The notes under the pieces: model-generated
Databases searched by the model: none
Told to the model about the DNA's origin: nothing
Seen by the model: only the letters and a program-made list of their open reading frames with translations
Assembly: GCF_000278255.1 (NCBI RefSeq)
Contig: NZ_JH725081.1
Location: forward strand, 162,484-226,483
DNA from: Bartonella melophagi K-2C
GTDB lineage: Bacteria > Pseudomonadota > Alphaproteobacteria > Rhizobiales > Rhizobiaceae
Length of the DNA: 64,000 nt
Reading direction: 5' to 3'
Made by a program: the position numbers and the translations under genes
Shown: one piece after another, positions 1-8,838 of the stretch
Layout of the letters: the number at the start of each line of letters is the position of its first letter
Position numbering within the stretch: the first letter of the stretch is position 1

Positions 1-2
1 TT

Positions 3-2519
3 AATCACAGCAAACATGACAAAAAAAGACAAGTAGAAACGCAAAATGAACAAAATTCATCTACTTCTATTGGTCTAGCTCAACAAAAACAATCATCTCC
101 TCTTATCAATGGAAAAGACCTGCGTTATTGGAATGGTTATGGGGGGTTTAATCAACATAATCATTATGTGGTGCATCTTAATGGGCATACCACTACACCA
201 CAGCCATGGATTAATGTAGTTGCTAATCACAATTTTGGCTTTCACGTATCAGCTGAAGGTGCAATCTTCACCTGGGCTAACAATAGTCGTGATTATCACT
301 TAACCCCTTGGACCAACGACCCTGTTTCCAATCGCCCAGGAGAAGCACTGTATCTTGTTGATCGTCTTTCTTTAAAACGTTTTTCTCCAGTTTCTGCTGT
401 CGAATGTGACGACAATGTTGTTTACGAAGCTTGCCATGGTTTTGGATTTTCAACCTTTAAATCCACACATTCCGATATTGCATTAGAACTTACCCATATG
501 CTCGATCGAGAAAGGCCTGTTCGTTTTTCACGCCTTATTATTAAAAATGAAAGCAAAAAACCACGCAGCTTACGTCTTTATAATTACGTTGAGTGGGTTT
601 TGGGTAACGCACGTACAAAATACACTCCCTTTATCATTCCCTCTTACGATTCCAAACGTGGCACACATTTTATTCAAAATCCCTATCATATCGAAAGATC
701 TCAACAGGTCACTTTTTTATCAGCATCCGAAATACCAACCAGTGTTACGACTGATCGCACTGAGTTTATTGGTTCAACAGGAACAGTCAAACACCCTCAT
801 GCCATTTACAAAGCTGAAGAACTTTCAAATACAGTAGAAGCAGGCCGTGATCCTTGTTCAGCATCAGCCTATGATATTTATCTATTACCGGGCCAAACAA
901 AAGAGATCATCTTTTATCTTGGTAGTGCTGAAAATAGACAAGAAGCTGAAAAATTGCTGGATCAAGTGTGCATAGATGATTTTCAAGTTATTCTTGCACA
1001 ACAAAAACAGCAATGGAATGATTTTGTTTCTCCTTTGCAAGTTAAAACGCCTGATCCTTCTTTTGACATTATGGTCAATCATTGGCTTCCTTACCAAATC
1101 TATGCATGCCGTATGATAGCACGTGCAGCTTTTTACCAAGCCAGTGGTGCATTTGGCTTTCGCGATCAGTTACAAGATAGTTTATCTTTGTTACTGCTTA
1201 AACCACAATTAGCACGCGAACAATTATTAAACGCTGCAGCCCGTCAATTTGTTGAAGGTGATGTACAACATTGGTGGTTTCCTGATACTAACGCTGGTGT
1301 TCGCACACTCATTTCTGATGACATAGTTTGGCTTGCTTATGGAACAGCCCTTTATGTCAATACTACTGGTGAATACACATTTCTTGATACTCCTATTCCT
1401 TTTATTGAAGGAGCTCCTCTCAAAACAGGACAACATAATGCTTATTTTCATCCCACACAATCACCAAAAATTGCAACACTTTATGAACATTGTACCCTAG
1501 CTTTAGATCTTACTATCAAACGTTGCGGTCCGCACGGTCTCCCACTTATTTTAGGTGGTGATTGGAATGATGGCATGAATTTGGTGGGTGTGGAAGGAAA
1601 AGGCGAAAGCATTTGGTTGGGCTGGTTTCTTGGTACCACATTACAAGCATTCATTCCCATTGCTAAAAACCGCAGTGACGATAACCACGTTAAAGCATGG
1701 AGCACACACCTTAAACGTTTAACAAAAGCTCTGGAAAAAAATGGTTGGGATGGTGCTTGGTATCGACGTGGTTATTTTGACAATGCAACCCCTCTTGGTG
1801 CTCAAACAAATGTTGAATGTCAAATTGACTCTATTGCTCAATCCTGGGCTGTAATTTCTAAAATGGCATCTTCCAACCGTCAAAAACAAGCAATGATGTC
1901 AATGCTTCATCACTTATGTGATGAAAAAGGTGGACTTATTCGTCTTTTTTGGCCGCCTTTCAACAAAAGCACTCTCGAACCTGGCTATATTAAAGGGTAT
2001 CCACCGGGAATTCGAGAAAATGGTGGCCAATATACCCATGGTGCTATTTGGAGTATTATAGCGCTTGCACAAATAGGTGAAATAGACAAAGCATATAACT
2101 TATTTTCCATGATAAACCCTATCACTCATGGTCAAAATCCTGAAATTTACCGTGTTGAACCTTATGTCATGGCCGCAGATATCTATGCTGTTGAACCACA
2201 CCGAGGACAAGGTGGTTGGACATGGTACACAGGTTCAGCAGGTTGGTTTTATCGTGCAGCGACAGAAACTATTCTTGGAATTCACATCCAAGCCAATCAG
2301 TTATTTTTACGCCCACATTTACCCTCCTGTTGGCCTGAATACGAAGTAAAAATGAAATTTTATGAAGCCGTTTATATTATTAAAGTTAAATGGGCTTCAA
2401 AAGATACTCTCAGTATTAACAGCACGGAATATACCAACATTGATGCAGGTATAGAATTACAAAAAACAGGTGTTCATGAGATCATACGTACTCTTAAATC
2501 CCCAACTCCAAAAAAATGA
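3..2519 (+). CDS. ndvB: Cyclic beta-1,2-glucan synthase, C-terminal part (gene runs off the left edge)
   Basis: The reading frame is open from the window edge, so the GTG codons near 168 are internal and this is the C-terminal ~838 residues of a much larger protein (family members are about 2,800 residues). The visible part opens with the family signature NGYGGF, then WINVVAN and the FGFHVSAEG.IFTW block of the carbohydrate-binding domain. The glycoside-phosphorylase (GH94-like) domain follows; GGDWNDGM at about residue 518 carries the expected catalytic Asp. Known family members are inner-membrane enzymes that use UDP-glucose to build periplasmic cyclic glucans, and the phosphorylase domain trims chain length. 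The N-terminal glycosyltransferase and membrane segments lie outside the window. The first ~20 visible residues are a polar Lys/Gln/Ser-rich linker. The identification is firm; whether the whole gene is intact cannot be seen. Confidence 0.9.
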   Translation, partial: NHSKHDKKRQVETQNEQNSSTSIGLAQQKQSSPLINGKDLRYWNGYGGFNQHNHYVVHLNGHTTTPQPWINVVANHNFGFHVSAEGAIFTWANNSRDYHLTPWTNDPVSNRPGEALYLVDRLSLKRFSPVSAVECDDNVVYEACHGFGFSTFKSTHSDIALELTHMLDRERPVRFSRLIIKNESKKPRSLRLYNYVEWVLGNARTKYTPFIIPSYDSKRGTHFIQNPYHIERSQQVTFLSASEIPTSVTTDRTEFIGSTGTVKHPHAIYKAEELSNTVEAGRDPCSASAYDIYLLPGQTKEIIFYLGSAENRQEAEKLLDQVCIDDFQVILAQQKQQWNDFVSPLQVKTPDPSFDIMVNHWLPYQIYACRMIARAAFYQASGAFGFRDQLQDSLSLLLLKPQLAREQLLNAAARQFVEGDVQHWWFPDTNAGVRTLISDDIVWLAYGTALYVNTTGEYTFLDTPIPFIEGAPLKTGQHNAYFHPTQSPKIATLYEHCTLALDLTIKRCGPHGLPLILGGDWNDGMNLVGVEGKGESIWLGWFLGTTLQAFIPIAKNRSDDNHVKAWSTHLKRLTKALEKNGWDGAWYRRGYFDNATPLGAQTNVECQIDSIAQSWAVISKMASSNRQKQAMMSMLHHLCDEKGGLIRLFWPPFNKSTLEPGYIKGYPPGIRENGGQYTHGAIWSIIALAQIGEIDKAYNLFSMINPITHGQNPEIYRVEPYVMAADIYAVEPHRGQGGWTWYTGSAGWFYRAATETILGIHIQANQLFLRPHLPSCWPEYEVKMKFYEAVYIIKVKWASKDTLSINSTEYTNIDAGIELQKTGVHEIIRTLKSPTPKK

Positions 2520-2633
2520 AAAGCTTTTTTATACTGTTCACAGTTATAAAGTTGTTATAGTTTTTATATTTTTTATGATGATTATATTGATACGCAACAA
2601 TTTTAGATTTCACTCAGCTGAAAGAACAGGGGC

Positions 2634-3938
2634 ATGAATCATACAGATATTGCTAGACGCGTTTATAACCACACATGGAAACTCGATCCCATTATTCGCT
2701 CGCTTCTCGATACGGATTTTTATAAGCTTCTTATGGTGCAAATGATTTGGGGACTTTATCCAAATGTTCATGTCACCTTCTCACTTATAAACCGCAGTAA
2801 AACAATTTGTCTTGCCAATGATATTGATGAAGGTGAGCTACGTGCTCAGCTTGATCATGCCCTCAGTTTACGCTTTACCAAAAAAGAAATAATCTGGCTC
2901 GCTGGTAATACATTTTATGGACGCAAACAAATTTTCAAACCGGATTTTCTTCATTGGCTTGAAAAATTTCAACTACCCGAATACGAATTAACCCACAAAG
3001 ACGGTCAATATATTCTACGTTTCCATGGTCCATGGGCTTATAGCTCTATGTGGGAAATCCCTGCCCTTTCTATTATTAGTGAATTACGTTCACGCGCTGC
3101 GATGAAAAACCTCGGTCGTTTTGCACTCGATGTCCTTTATGCCCGTGCTAAAGCAAAAATGTGGAGTAAAATTGAACGCCTGAAACAATTGCCTGATCTT
3201 AACATCGCTGACTTTGGCACTAGACGTCGCCATTCTTTTTTATGGCAACGTTGGTGTGTTGAAGCTTTAAAAGAAGGAATTGGCAATTCTTTGGTGGGAT
3301 CTTCCAATATCTTTCTAGCAATGGATACAGACTTAGAAGCTCTCGGAACAAACGCGCATGAACTACCTATGGTTATCGCAGCCCTTGCTAATAATGACAA
3401 CGACTTGCACCAAGCGTCTTATCAAGTTCTGCAAAATTGGAACCGCTATTATGGTGGAAATCTTTTGATTGTTTTGCCTGATGCTTTTGGAACAGAAGCA
3501 TTTTTACGCAATGCACCAGACTGGGTAGCAGACTGGACAGGATTTAGAATTGACAGTGCTCTACCCATTGAAGGAGGTGAACGCATTATAAAATGGTGGC
3601 AAGAAAAAGGAAAAAATCCACGAGAAAAATTATTGATTTTTTCCGATGCGCTAGATGTAGATACAATTGAAAAAACCTATCATCACTTTCATGGTAAAGT
3701 ACGCATGAGTTTTGGGTGGGGAACCAATCTCACCAATGATTTTGAAAATTGTGCGCCCCAAAACATCGCAAATCTTGAAGCTGCTTCCCTTGTTTGCAAA
3801 GCTACTCATGCTAATGGCCGACCAACTGTAAAACTTTCAGATAATCTTGAAAAAGCCATTGGAGATCCACAAGAAATACAACGTTATTTGAATTTTTTTA
3901 ATCCTGAACTATCCACTACCAAACCCATCAAGATTTAA
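2634..3938 (+). CDS. pncB: Nicotinate phosphoribosyltransferase
   Basis: 434 residues, normal length for PncB. The enzyme makes nicotinate mononucleotide from nicotinate and PRPP, the entry step of the Preiss-Handler NAD salvage route, in the cytoplasm. Visible signatures are [13 protein letters not shown] near the N terminus and the active-site block DFGTRRRHS at about residues 192-200, whose His is the phosphorylated residue in characterised PncB enzymes. A second conserved block is [11 protein letters not shown] near residue 360. An AGGGGC Shine-Dalgarno-like element precedes the ATG. The gene lies 114 bp after ndvB on the same strand, so cotranscription is possible, but the functions are unrelated. 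Confidence 0.95.
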   Translation: MNHTDIARRVYNHTWKLDPIIRSLLDTDFYKLLMVQMIWGLYPNVHVTFSLINRSKTICLANDIDEGELRAQLDHALSLRFTKKEIIWLAGNTFYGRKQIFKPDFLHWLEKFQLPEYELTHKDGQYILRFHGPWAYSSMWEIPALSIISELRSRAAMKNLGRFALDVLYARAKAKMWSKIERLKQLPDLNIADFGTRRRHSFLWQRWCVEALKEGIGNSLVGSSNIFLAMDTDLEALGTNAHELPMVIAALANNDNDLHQASYQVLQNWNRYYGGNLLIVLPDAFGTEAFLRNAPDWVADWTGFRIDSALPIEGGERIIKWWQEKGKNPREKLLIFSDALDVDTIEKTYHHFHGKVRMSFGWGTNLTNDFENCAPQNIANLEAASLVCKATHANGRPTVKLSDNLEKAIGDPQEIQRYLNFFNPELSTTKPIKI

Positions 3939-3949
3939 TCATTAACTGA

Positions 3950-4051
3950 TTAGACAAAAAAGAAACCAACTATGAAATAAATCATCGCCCAATAAAGCAT
4001 TCCACGCACAATTTTATTGATGATAAATTGTTCACGAAGCGTATACTTCAT
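3950..4051 (-). CDS. Possible 33-residue single-pass membrane peptide
   Basis: A complete ATG-to-TAA frame of 33 codons ends 11 bp from the convergent pncB stop. The first ~17 residues are basic and polar (Lys, Arg, Glu, Asn). The rest is a hydrophobic segment with the core MLYWAMIYFIVGFFFV, ending at the C terminus. That is the layout of a small positive-inside membrane protein. There is no strong ribosome binding site: an AGGG lies 12 nt before the ATG. I recognise no family. Codon content looks protein-like, but a chance frame cannot be excluded. Confidence 0.4.
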   Translation of the reverse strand: MKYTLREQFIINKIVRGMLYWAMIYFIVGFFFV

Positions 4052-4219
4052 CTAGGGAACATGCCCTGTACTTACTTTAGAAAATCTGACAGCTGATGTA
4101 CATATTGATATATCGATAGATGAAAACTTTATCTTAAATGTTTTTTAGTCAGAAAACTTTCTGCAAATAGTCTCAATAAAACAAGAAAAATGTAAGACAG
4201 GCTTAATTAACAAAATTTT

Positions 4220-4633
4220 TTATTTTGATAATGATGATGAGGTAGATGAGGATGGGCGTGTCACAATATAAATAGCAATCATCAACAAAAGAATTGCAGC
4301 GGAGAAAGCAAACCATAAAGCAGGGTGTACAATTATTAAAAATGATAAAAAACCACCGATCATACTTACCACAGCAAAAATTTTAACAAAAGGTGAGATG
4401 ATTCTCTTTTCTTGCCATTGCCTAATGGGAAGACCAAAAATTCGATGATTATGCAACCAATAATGAAACCGTGGTGATGAACGGGCAAAACACCATGAAG
4501 CAACTAATAAAAAAGGTACGGTTGGCATAATAGGTAAAACCACACCGATCAGACCTAATACAATCATCACCCAACCCAATATAGAATAGAAAACTCGTAA
4601 CGGGCGAGATATCTTAAAATCTTTTTCTATCAT
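4220..4633 (-). CDS. DUF454 (YbaN-like) small inner-membrane protein
   Basis: 137 residues, typical of the DUF454/YbaN family. The N-terminal half has the family pattern with LGWVMIVLGLIGVVLPIMPTVPF-like hydrophobic sequence (about residues 19-42), followed by the conserved ASWCFARSSPRFHYWLHNH stretch. Two more hydrophobic segments lie around residues 84-125, and the C terminus is Ser-rich. The function of the family is not established. It is a stand-alone minus-strand gene between the convergent pncB side and the small RNA gene. Confidence 0.85.
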   Translation of the reverse strand: MIEKDFKISRPLRVFYSILGWVMIVLGLIGVVLPIMPTVPFLLVASWCFARSSPRFHYWLHNHRIFGLPIRQWQEKRIISPFVKIFAVVSMIGGFLSFLIIVHPALWFAFSAAILLLMIAIYIVTRPSSSTSSSLSK

Positions 4634-4843
4634 TTACTGCTGTTTCTTCTCTCATTCAGATATCATGATGTAAAATTTTGCCTTCTATATATTTAGCACA
4701 TAATCTTGCTGAACACTCTCCATCAACAAGCACATTTTCAACAATGACCATTGCCTAAAATGTAGGACAGTTTATGCAATATGATGATCATTTAAAAGTT
4801 CTCAAGAAATGAAAATAAGTTTTTAGGACATTTAAAAATAAAA

Positions 4844-4870
4844 AGGCTGCACGACAAATCAATGCAGCCT
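4844..4870 (-). terminator. Rho-independent terminator of the sRNA
   Basis: Perfect 8-bp arms AGGCTGCA and TGCAGCCT with an 11-nt loop. On the minus strand they are followed by TTTTTATTTTT. It would also end any transcript reading through from the sit operon. Confidence 0.85.
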
Positions 4871-4955
4871 CTTAATTACGAATGCAGTGTTGGGAGGAGA
4901 AAATACTGCATCCATCGGCTAGACATTAGGAGGAAAATAACCTAGCACCCTCCCA
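4844..4955 (-). ncRNA. Candidate trans-acting sRNA, alpha-r14/NfeR1-like, with two anti-Shine-Dalgarno loops
   Basis: Read on the minus strand, three hairpins follow one another. Hairpin 1 has perfect GCTAG/CTAGC arms at 4946-4942 and 4922-4918, with a loop containing TTTTCCTCCTAA. Hairpin 2 has perfect ATGCAGT/ACTGCAT arms at 4911-4905 and 4888-4882, with a loop containing TTTTCTCCTCCC. Hairpin 3 is an intrinsic terminator at 4870-4844 followed by a T-rich tail. The size (about 110 nt) and the CUCCUCCC loops match what I know of the Rhizobiales alpha-r14 family (Smr14C/NfeR1 of Sinorhizobium), which pairs with mRNA ribosome binding sites. A TATTAA/TTAAAT element just upstream (about 4954-4962) could be the -10 region. 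The exact 5' end is inferred. It could instead be part of the sitD 3' UTR, but the two structured loops favour an independent sRNA. Confidence 0.75.
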
Positions 4956-5017
4956 TTTAATAAAAAGAAAAATTTAAAACAACATACAAAAACGCATGGC
5001 TGCTATGCAAAGATCTA

Positions 5018-5929
5018 TTATATTTGTGTTTCCCGAGTTGTAGCCTGTTGAACAAAAATCCATATAAAAACAACAGTAAAAATTAGTGTCAAAATCAATA
5101 CAATCGTAGAAGCAGAATCAGAACCAATAAATAAGCTTAGATAAATTCCTAAAAAACTAGAAAAAACAGCAACTAATACAGCAATCAAAAGCATAGAAAA
5201 AAACCGCTTAGTAATAAGATAAGCAATTGCTCCTGGTGCAATCAACAAAGAAATAACTAAAATAATCCCAACTGCTTTCAAAGCCGCAACAATCGTGAGA
5301 GAAATCATTGTTAACAGAGCATAATGGAGCACTGATATCTGTAATCCTATTGCACGCCCTTGAATCGAATCAAAAATATACAGCATAAAATCACGCCATT
5401 TTGTTCCTAAAATTAAAGTGACGATAATGGAAATTATTGCTGTCTGCGTAATATCAAGCCAATTAACGCCCAAAAGATTACCGAATAAGATGTGATTTAA
5501 ATCCAAATTACTATAAATTGCCGTTGCCAGAACAAGCCCCAAACCAAACATAGACGAAAAAACAACACCCATAACCGTATCTTGTTTTATACGGCTATTG
5601 CTCCCTAAAAAACCTGTTATGATGGCACAAGTCATACCAGCAATGAAAGCACCAAAAACAATTAAAATCATTGTAACATTGGCTGGATGTAAATGATGAA
5701 ACCAAGAAAATGGCAAAGAAGCTAAAAATGTTATCACCCACGATGTTGTCATATAACCAATAACCACACCAGGAAAAACTGCGTGAGAAATCGCATCTCC
5801 TAAAAGCGCCCACCCTTTTAAAATAAGGAAACAAGAAAGCATAGCCATCGGAATGGAAAGAATAACGGTAATAGTCATACCCTTAACCATAAAAGAAAGC
5901 TGAAAAGGGAGCAGTAATTGATCTATCAT
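5018..5929 (-). CDS. sitD: Manganese/iron ABC transporter permease, second subunit
   Basis: 303 residues, ABC-3 family (ZnuB/SitD/YfeD type) with about eight hydrophobic helices. The family signature GWALLGDAISHAVFPG is at about residues 39-54. It starts 7 bp after sitC ends and is the last gene of the four-gene importer operon. With SitC it would form the heterodimeric inner-membrane channel for Mn2+ or Fe2+. It is followed within 65 bp by the sRNA gene on the same strand. Confidence 0.9.
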   Translation of the reverse strand: MIDQLLLPFQLSFMVKGMTITVILSIPMAMLSCFLILKGWALLGDAISHAVFPGVVIGYMTTSWVITFLASLPFSWFHHLHPANVTMILIVFGAFIAGMTCAIITGFLGSNSRIKQDTVMGVVFSSMFGLGLVLATAIYSNLDLNHILFGNLLGVNWLDITQTAIISIIVTLILGTKWRDFMLYIFDSIQGRAIGLQISVLHYALLTMISLTIVAALKAVGIILVISLLIAPGAIAYLITKRFFSMLLIAVLVAVFSSFLGIYLSLFIGSDSASTIVLILTLIFTVVFIWIFVQQATTRETQI

Positions 5930-5936
5930 GTTGTTA

Positions 5937-6791
5937 TCACATTTTTTTTGCCACTCTCACGCGCAAACGGGCAGCGAGAAAACCATATTTTGGAGAAAAA
6001 ATAAAAGCTATAATAAACAGAAACGCCTGGAAAAGCACAACAACACCACCGGTATGCGCATTTAAAAAATAACTTACATAAACACCCAGTGCACTTGTAA
6101 ATGTTCCAATCACTACTGCAATTATCAAAAGATTCACAAAGCGATCACTTAAAAGATAAGCTGTAGCCCCTGGTGTTACCACAAGACAAATAACCAAAAA
6201 AGCTCCCACTGTTTGCATAGCAGCAACAGTACAAGCGGCAAGAAGCGTAAAAAAGAGAATTTTCAATAGCTTTACATTCAATCCAAGAGCACGTGCATGA
6301 CTTTCATCAAATAGAGAAACTAATAAATCTTTCCACTTCGCACATAATATCAACAGAGAGAAAACACTAATACAAACTAACTGCATAATATCTGATGAAC
6401 TAATTGCCAAAACATTTCCAAGAACAATCGTATCAATGTTAACAGCCATTGGTTTTAATGACTTGAGAAACAATCCAAGAGCAAAAAAGGAAGAAAAAGT
6501 TAAACCAATAATTGCATCTTCTTTCAGTTTTGTTCGATGGTTAAGGAATAACATCGCAGCAGCAGCAGCCCCACCAGAAAAAAAAGCCCCAAGCGAAAAA
6601 GGCAACCCTAAAAGATAAGCCCCAGCAACCCCAGGTACAATCGAATGAGAAAGTGCATCACCAATTAACGACCAGCCTTTTAACATTAGAAAAGCTGAAA
6701 GAAATGCACAAACACACCCAACTAACCCCGAGACCCACATTGCATTGACCATATATTGATAGTTGAATGGCTCAAGTAACCAAGATATCAT
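5937..6791 (-). CDS. sitC: Manganese/iron ABC transporter permease, first subunit
   Basis: 284 residues, a paralogue of the next gene. The same signature appears as [16 protein letters not shown] at about residues 39-54, with eight predicted membrane segments. Its start codon overlaps the sitB stop by 4 bp (ATGA), indicating translational coupling. The C-terminal tail is strongly basic (Arg/Lys-rich), as expected for a cytoplasmic end. sitC/yfeC/mntC names are used interchangeably for this family. Confidence 0.9.
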   Translation of the reverse strand: MISWLLEPFNYQYMVNAMWVSGLVGCVCAFLSAFLMLKGWSLIGDALSHSIVPGVAGAYLLGLPFSLGAFFSGGAAAAAMLFLNHRTKLKEDAIIGLTFSSFFALGLFLKSLKPMAVNIDTIVLGNVLAISSSDIMQLVCISVFSLLILCAKWKDLLVSLFDESHARALGLNVKLLKILFFTLLAACTVAAMQTVGAFLVICLVVTPGATAYLLSDRFVNLLIIAVVIGTFTSALGVYVSYFLNAHTGGVVVLFQAFLFIIAFIFSPKYGFLAARLRVRVAKKM

Positions 6792-7618
6792 GAAACGTGC
6801 TTCCTCTCTTGATCGTAGTCAAAAAATAAAGGCTCTTCACTATCTGCACAAATATTATCTTTTTTTCCACCTTGGAAATCAATATTATAGCGGTGTAACG
6901 CACCACCAAAAGTTCGTTCAAGATTTTTCTGCGTGAAAACCATTTGTGTCAATCCAGAAGCTAAAACAGTTCCTTTTATTAAAACTGTACGATCACAAAA
7001 TTCAAAAACAGAACTTAAATTGTGGGTAGAAACTAATATTATCGCACCTTCTTTACGAAGGTCTTGCAACAAAGCAATAATTTTATCTTCCGTTTTAATA
7101 TCGACCCCCGTAAATGGCTCATCTAATAAAATAGCTTTTGCCTCCTGTGCTAAAGCACGTGCTAGAAAGACACGCTTTTTTTGTCCACCAGAAAGCTCCC
7201 CAATTTGGCGCTTAGCAAACGCCAACATATCAACACGCTCTAAAGCAGAATGAACAGCCTCGCGATCTTGCGCACGCGCATAGCGAAAAAAATTCATATG
7301 GCCGTACCGTCCCATTAATACAACGTCTTCAACAAGAACAGGAAAATCCCAATCAACATCTTCACTCTGAGGCACATAAGCAATGAGATTTTGTTTCAAA
7401 GCCTTCTTAACCGGCAAGCCTAAAATGCGAATTCTCCCCTTTGAAGGCTGCACAAATCCCATAATGGCTTTAAATAACGTTGATTTTCCTGATCCGTTAA
7501 CCCCAATCAATGCGGCAATCGAACCAATTGGATTCTCAAAACTTACCTCGCGCAAAGCCATATGCCCATTGCGATAAATCACCGTTACATCTTGAACAGA
7601 TATTCCAGATTCAATCAT
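6788..7618 (-). CDS. sitB: Manganese/iron ABC transporter ATP-binding protein
   Basis: 276 residues. Walker [10 protein letters not shown] is at about residues 38-46, the Q-loop within [15 protein letters not shown], the ABC signature LSGGQKKR near 142, Walker [13 protein letters not shown] near 162, and the switch His in VSTHN. The VPQ..DVDW.FP block is characteristic of the Mn/Zn/Fe subgroup of ABC-3 ATPases. Both ends overlap the neighbouring genes by 4 bp, so the three genes are translationally coupled. It energises uptake from the cytoplasmic face. Confidence 0.93.
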   Translation of the reverse strand: MIESGISVQDVTVIYRNGHMALREVSFENPIGSIAALIGVNGSGKSTLFKAIMGFVQPSKGRIRILGLPVKKALKQNLIAYVPQSEDVDWDFPVLVEDVVLMGRYGHMNFFRYARAQDREAVHSALERVDMLAFAKRQIGELSGGQKKRVFLARALAQEAKAILLDEPFTGVDIKTEDKIIALLQDLRKEGAIILVSTHNLSSVFEFCDRTVLIKGTVLASGLTQMVFTQKNLERTFGGALHRYNIDFQGGKKDNICADSEEPLFFDYDQERKHVS

Positions 7619-8523
7619 TGACCTTTCACCCCATCAGATAACCCCCGGGCAATACGCGCACTCGTAACACGTAACAAATCAATATAGGTTGGAACCTCCC
7701 CGCTTTTTTCACTGAGTGAGTCAACATAAAGAACACCACCATATCGAGCACCTGTTTCTCTTGCAACTTGTTTGGCAGGTGCATCAGAAATGGTGCTTTC
7801 AGAAAAAATGACTTGAATATGATATTTGCGAACCATATCAATAACATGCTTAACTTGTTGCGGTGTTCCTTGTTGGTCAGCATTTATTGGCCATAAATAA
7901 AGCTCTTTTAGACCAAAATCACGAGCCAAATAGCTAAACGCCCCTTCACTGGTTACAAGCCAACGCTTATCTTCTGGCAACGTTTCTAATTCAGCTTTGA
8001 TTGGATCAAGACTTAAACGAATCTTCTGCTTATAGATTTCAGCATTTTCTTTATAAATGTTAGCATGCTCAGGATCATACTTTACAAAGGCATCACGAAT
8101 ATTATCAATGTAAATCAAAGCCAAAGTCGGTGACATCCACGCATGAGGATTCGGTTTACCGCTAAAAGGCCCCTCGCCAATTGCGATGGGTACAACACCT
8201 TCTGAAACAACAACACTTGGAACATCTTTAATATTTTGAAAAAATTTTTCAAACCACAGCTCTAATTCTAACCCATTCCACAATATAAGATTGGCACCTT
8301 GCGCACGCATAAGATCGCGCGGTGTAGGCTGATATTCGTGAATTTCAGCACCTGGTTTAGTAATGGATTCAACATCAGCAACATCACCTGCTACATTACG
8401 TGCCATATCAGCAATAATAGTGAACGTTGTAACAGCTTTAAACTTGTTAGCACTCAAAGCTAAGTTAGGAGTTAAAAAGATTAAACCTAAAAAAAATGCA
8501 GTAAAAAACGTTTTTACTTTCAT
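7615..8523 (-). CDS. sitA: Periplasmic manganese/iron-binding protein of the Sit/Yfe importer
   Basis: 302 residues with a cleavable-type signal peptide (about residues 1-25, hydrophobic [14 protein letters not shown]). It belongs to the cluster A-I metal-binding lipoprotein/TroA family. The four expected ligands are visible: His in [11 protein letters not shown], His in NPHAWMSP, Glu in FSESTISD and Asp in YVDSLSE. The His-His-Glu-Asp set is the Mn/Fe pattern, and no His-rich loop of zinc binders is present. It is the first gene of sitABCD. A Mur/Fur-type palindrome lies 15 bp before the start. Gene names yfeA, mntA or sitA are all used for this family. Confidence 0.93.
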   Translation of the reverse strand: MKVKTFFTAFFLGLIFLTPNLALSANKFKAVTTFTIIADMARNVAGDVADVESITKPGAEIHEYQPTPRDLMRAQGANLILWNGLELELWFEKFFQNIKDVPSVVVSEGVVPIAIGEGPFSGKPNPHAWMSPTLALIYIDNIRDAFVKYDPEHANIYKENAEIYKQKIRLSLDPIKAELETLPEDKRWLVTSEGAFSYLARDFGLKELYLWPINADQQGTPQQVKHVIDMVRKYHIQVIFSESTISDAPAKQVARETGARYGGVLYVDSLSEKSGEVPTYIDLLRVTSARIARGLSDGVKGQ

Positions 8524-8538
8524 CGATCTACTTTCTAT

Positions 8539-8553
8539 TGCAAATGATTTGCA
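8539..8553 (-). promoter_or_regulatory. Mur/Fur-type operator upstream of sitA
   Basis: The 15-mer TGCAAATGATTTGCA is a perfect palindrome around a central G. It ends 15 bp before the sitA start codon. Its half-site TGCAAAT is the form reported for rhizobial manganese-responsive Mur sites in front of sit genes. The placement, between promoter and start codon, suits repression. Mn-dependent control by Mur is inferred. Confidence 0.75.
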
Positions 8554-8717
8554 TTATCAATTAACAGTTAATTTTTACCTTTGCAACGAGAAATTATCCA
8601 AAATAACAATTTTTTTCTGTTATTTTCAGTTATTTAAAAAATTTTTTTACACCGAAAACTGTTTATAATTTCAATTAATAGTCTACCGATATAAAAATCA
8701 ATTTCGAAAAATTCCCT

Positions 8718-8736
8718 GGCCTTTTAATTTAAGGCC
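8718..8736 (-). terminator. Possible terminator downstream of pheT
   Basis: Perfect 6-bp arms GGCCTT/AAGGCC with a 7-nt AT loop, 102 bp after the pheT stop. On the minus strand AGGGAATTTTT follows, so the T-run is displaced by a few bases. It separates pheT from sitA. Confidence 0.45.
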
Positions 8737-8838
8737 CATATTTACCACTCTAGTACTCAACAAAAAATACCCAAAAGGCACTTATGTATAAAATAATTCA
8801 TACAAAAGAATAGTAACCAACTGTGCAAAACATAAAGC

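Larger units (their letters stand above)
4634..5017. other. Gene-free interval holding a small RNA gene
   Basis: No protein gene is supported here. The half next to sitD carries the minus-strand small RNA and terminator described separately; the half next to DUF454 shows only AT-rich sequence. Confidence 0.6.
8524..8838. other. Gene-free interval: sit leader and pheT 3' region
   Basis: Holds the operator-like palindrome next to sitA and a hairpin about 100 nt downstream of the pheT stop. Nothing else is supported; the middle is an A/T-rich run with no clear promoter. Confidence 0.6.
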
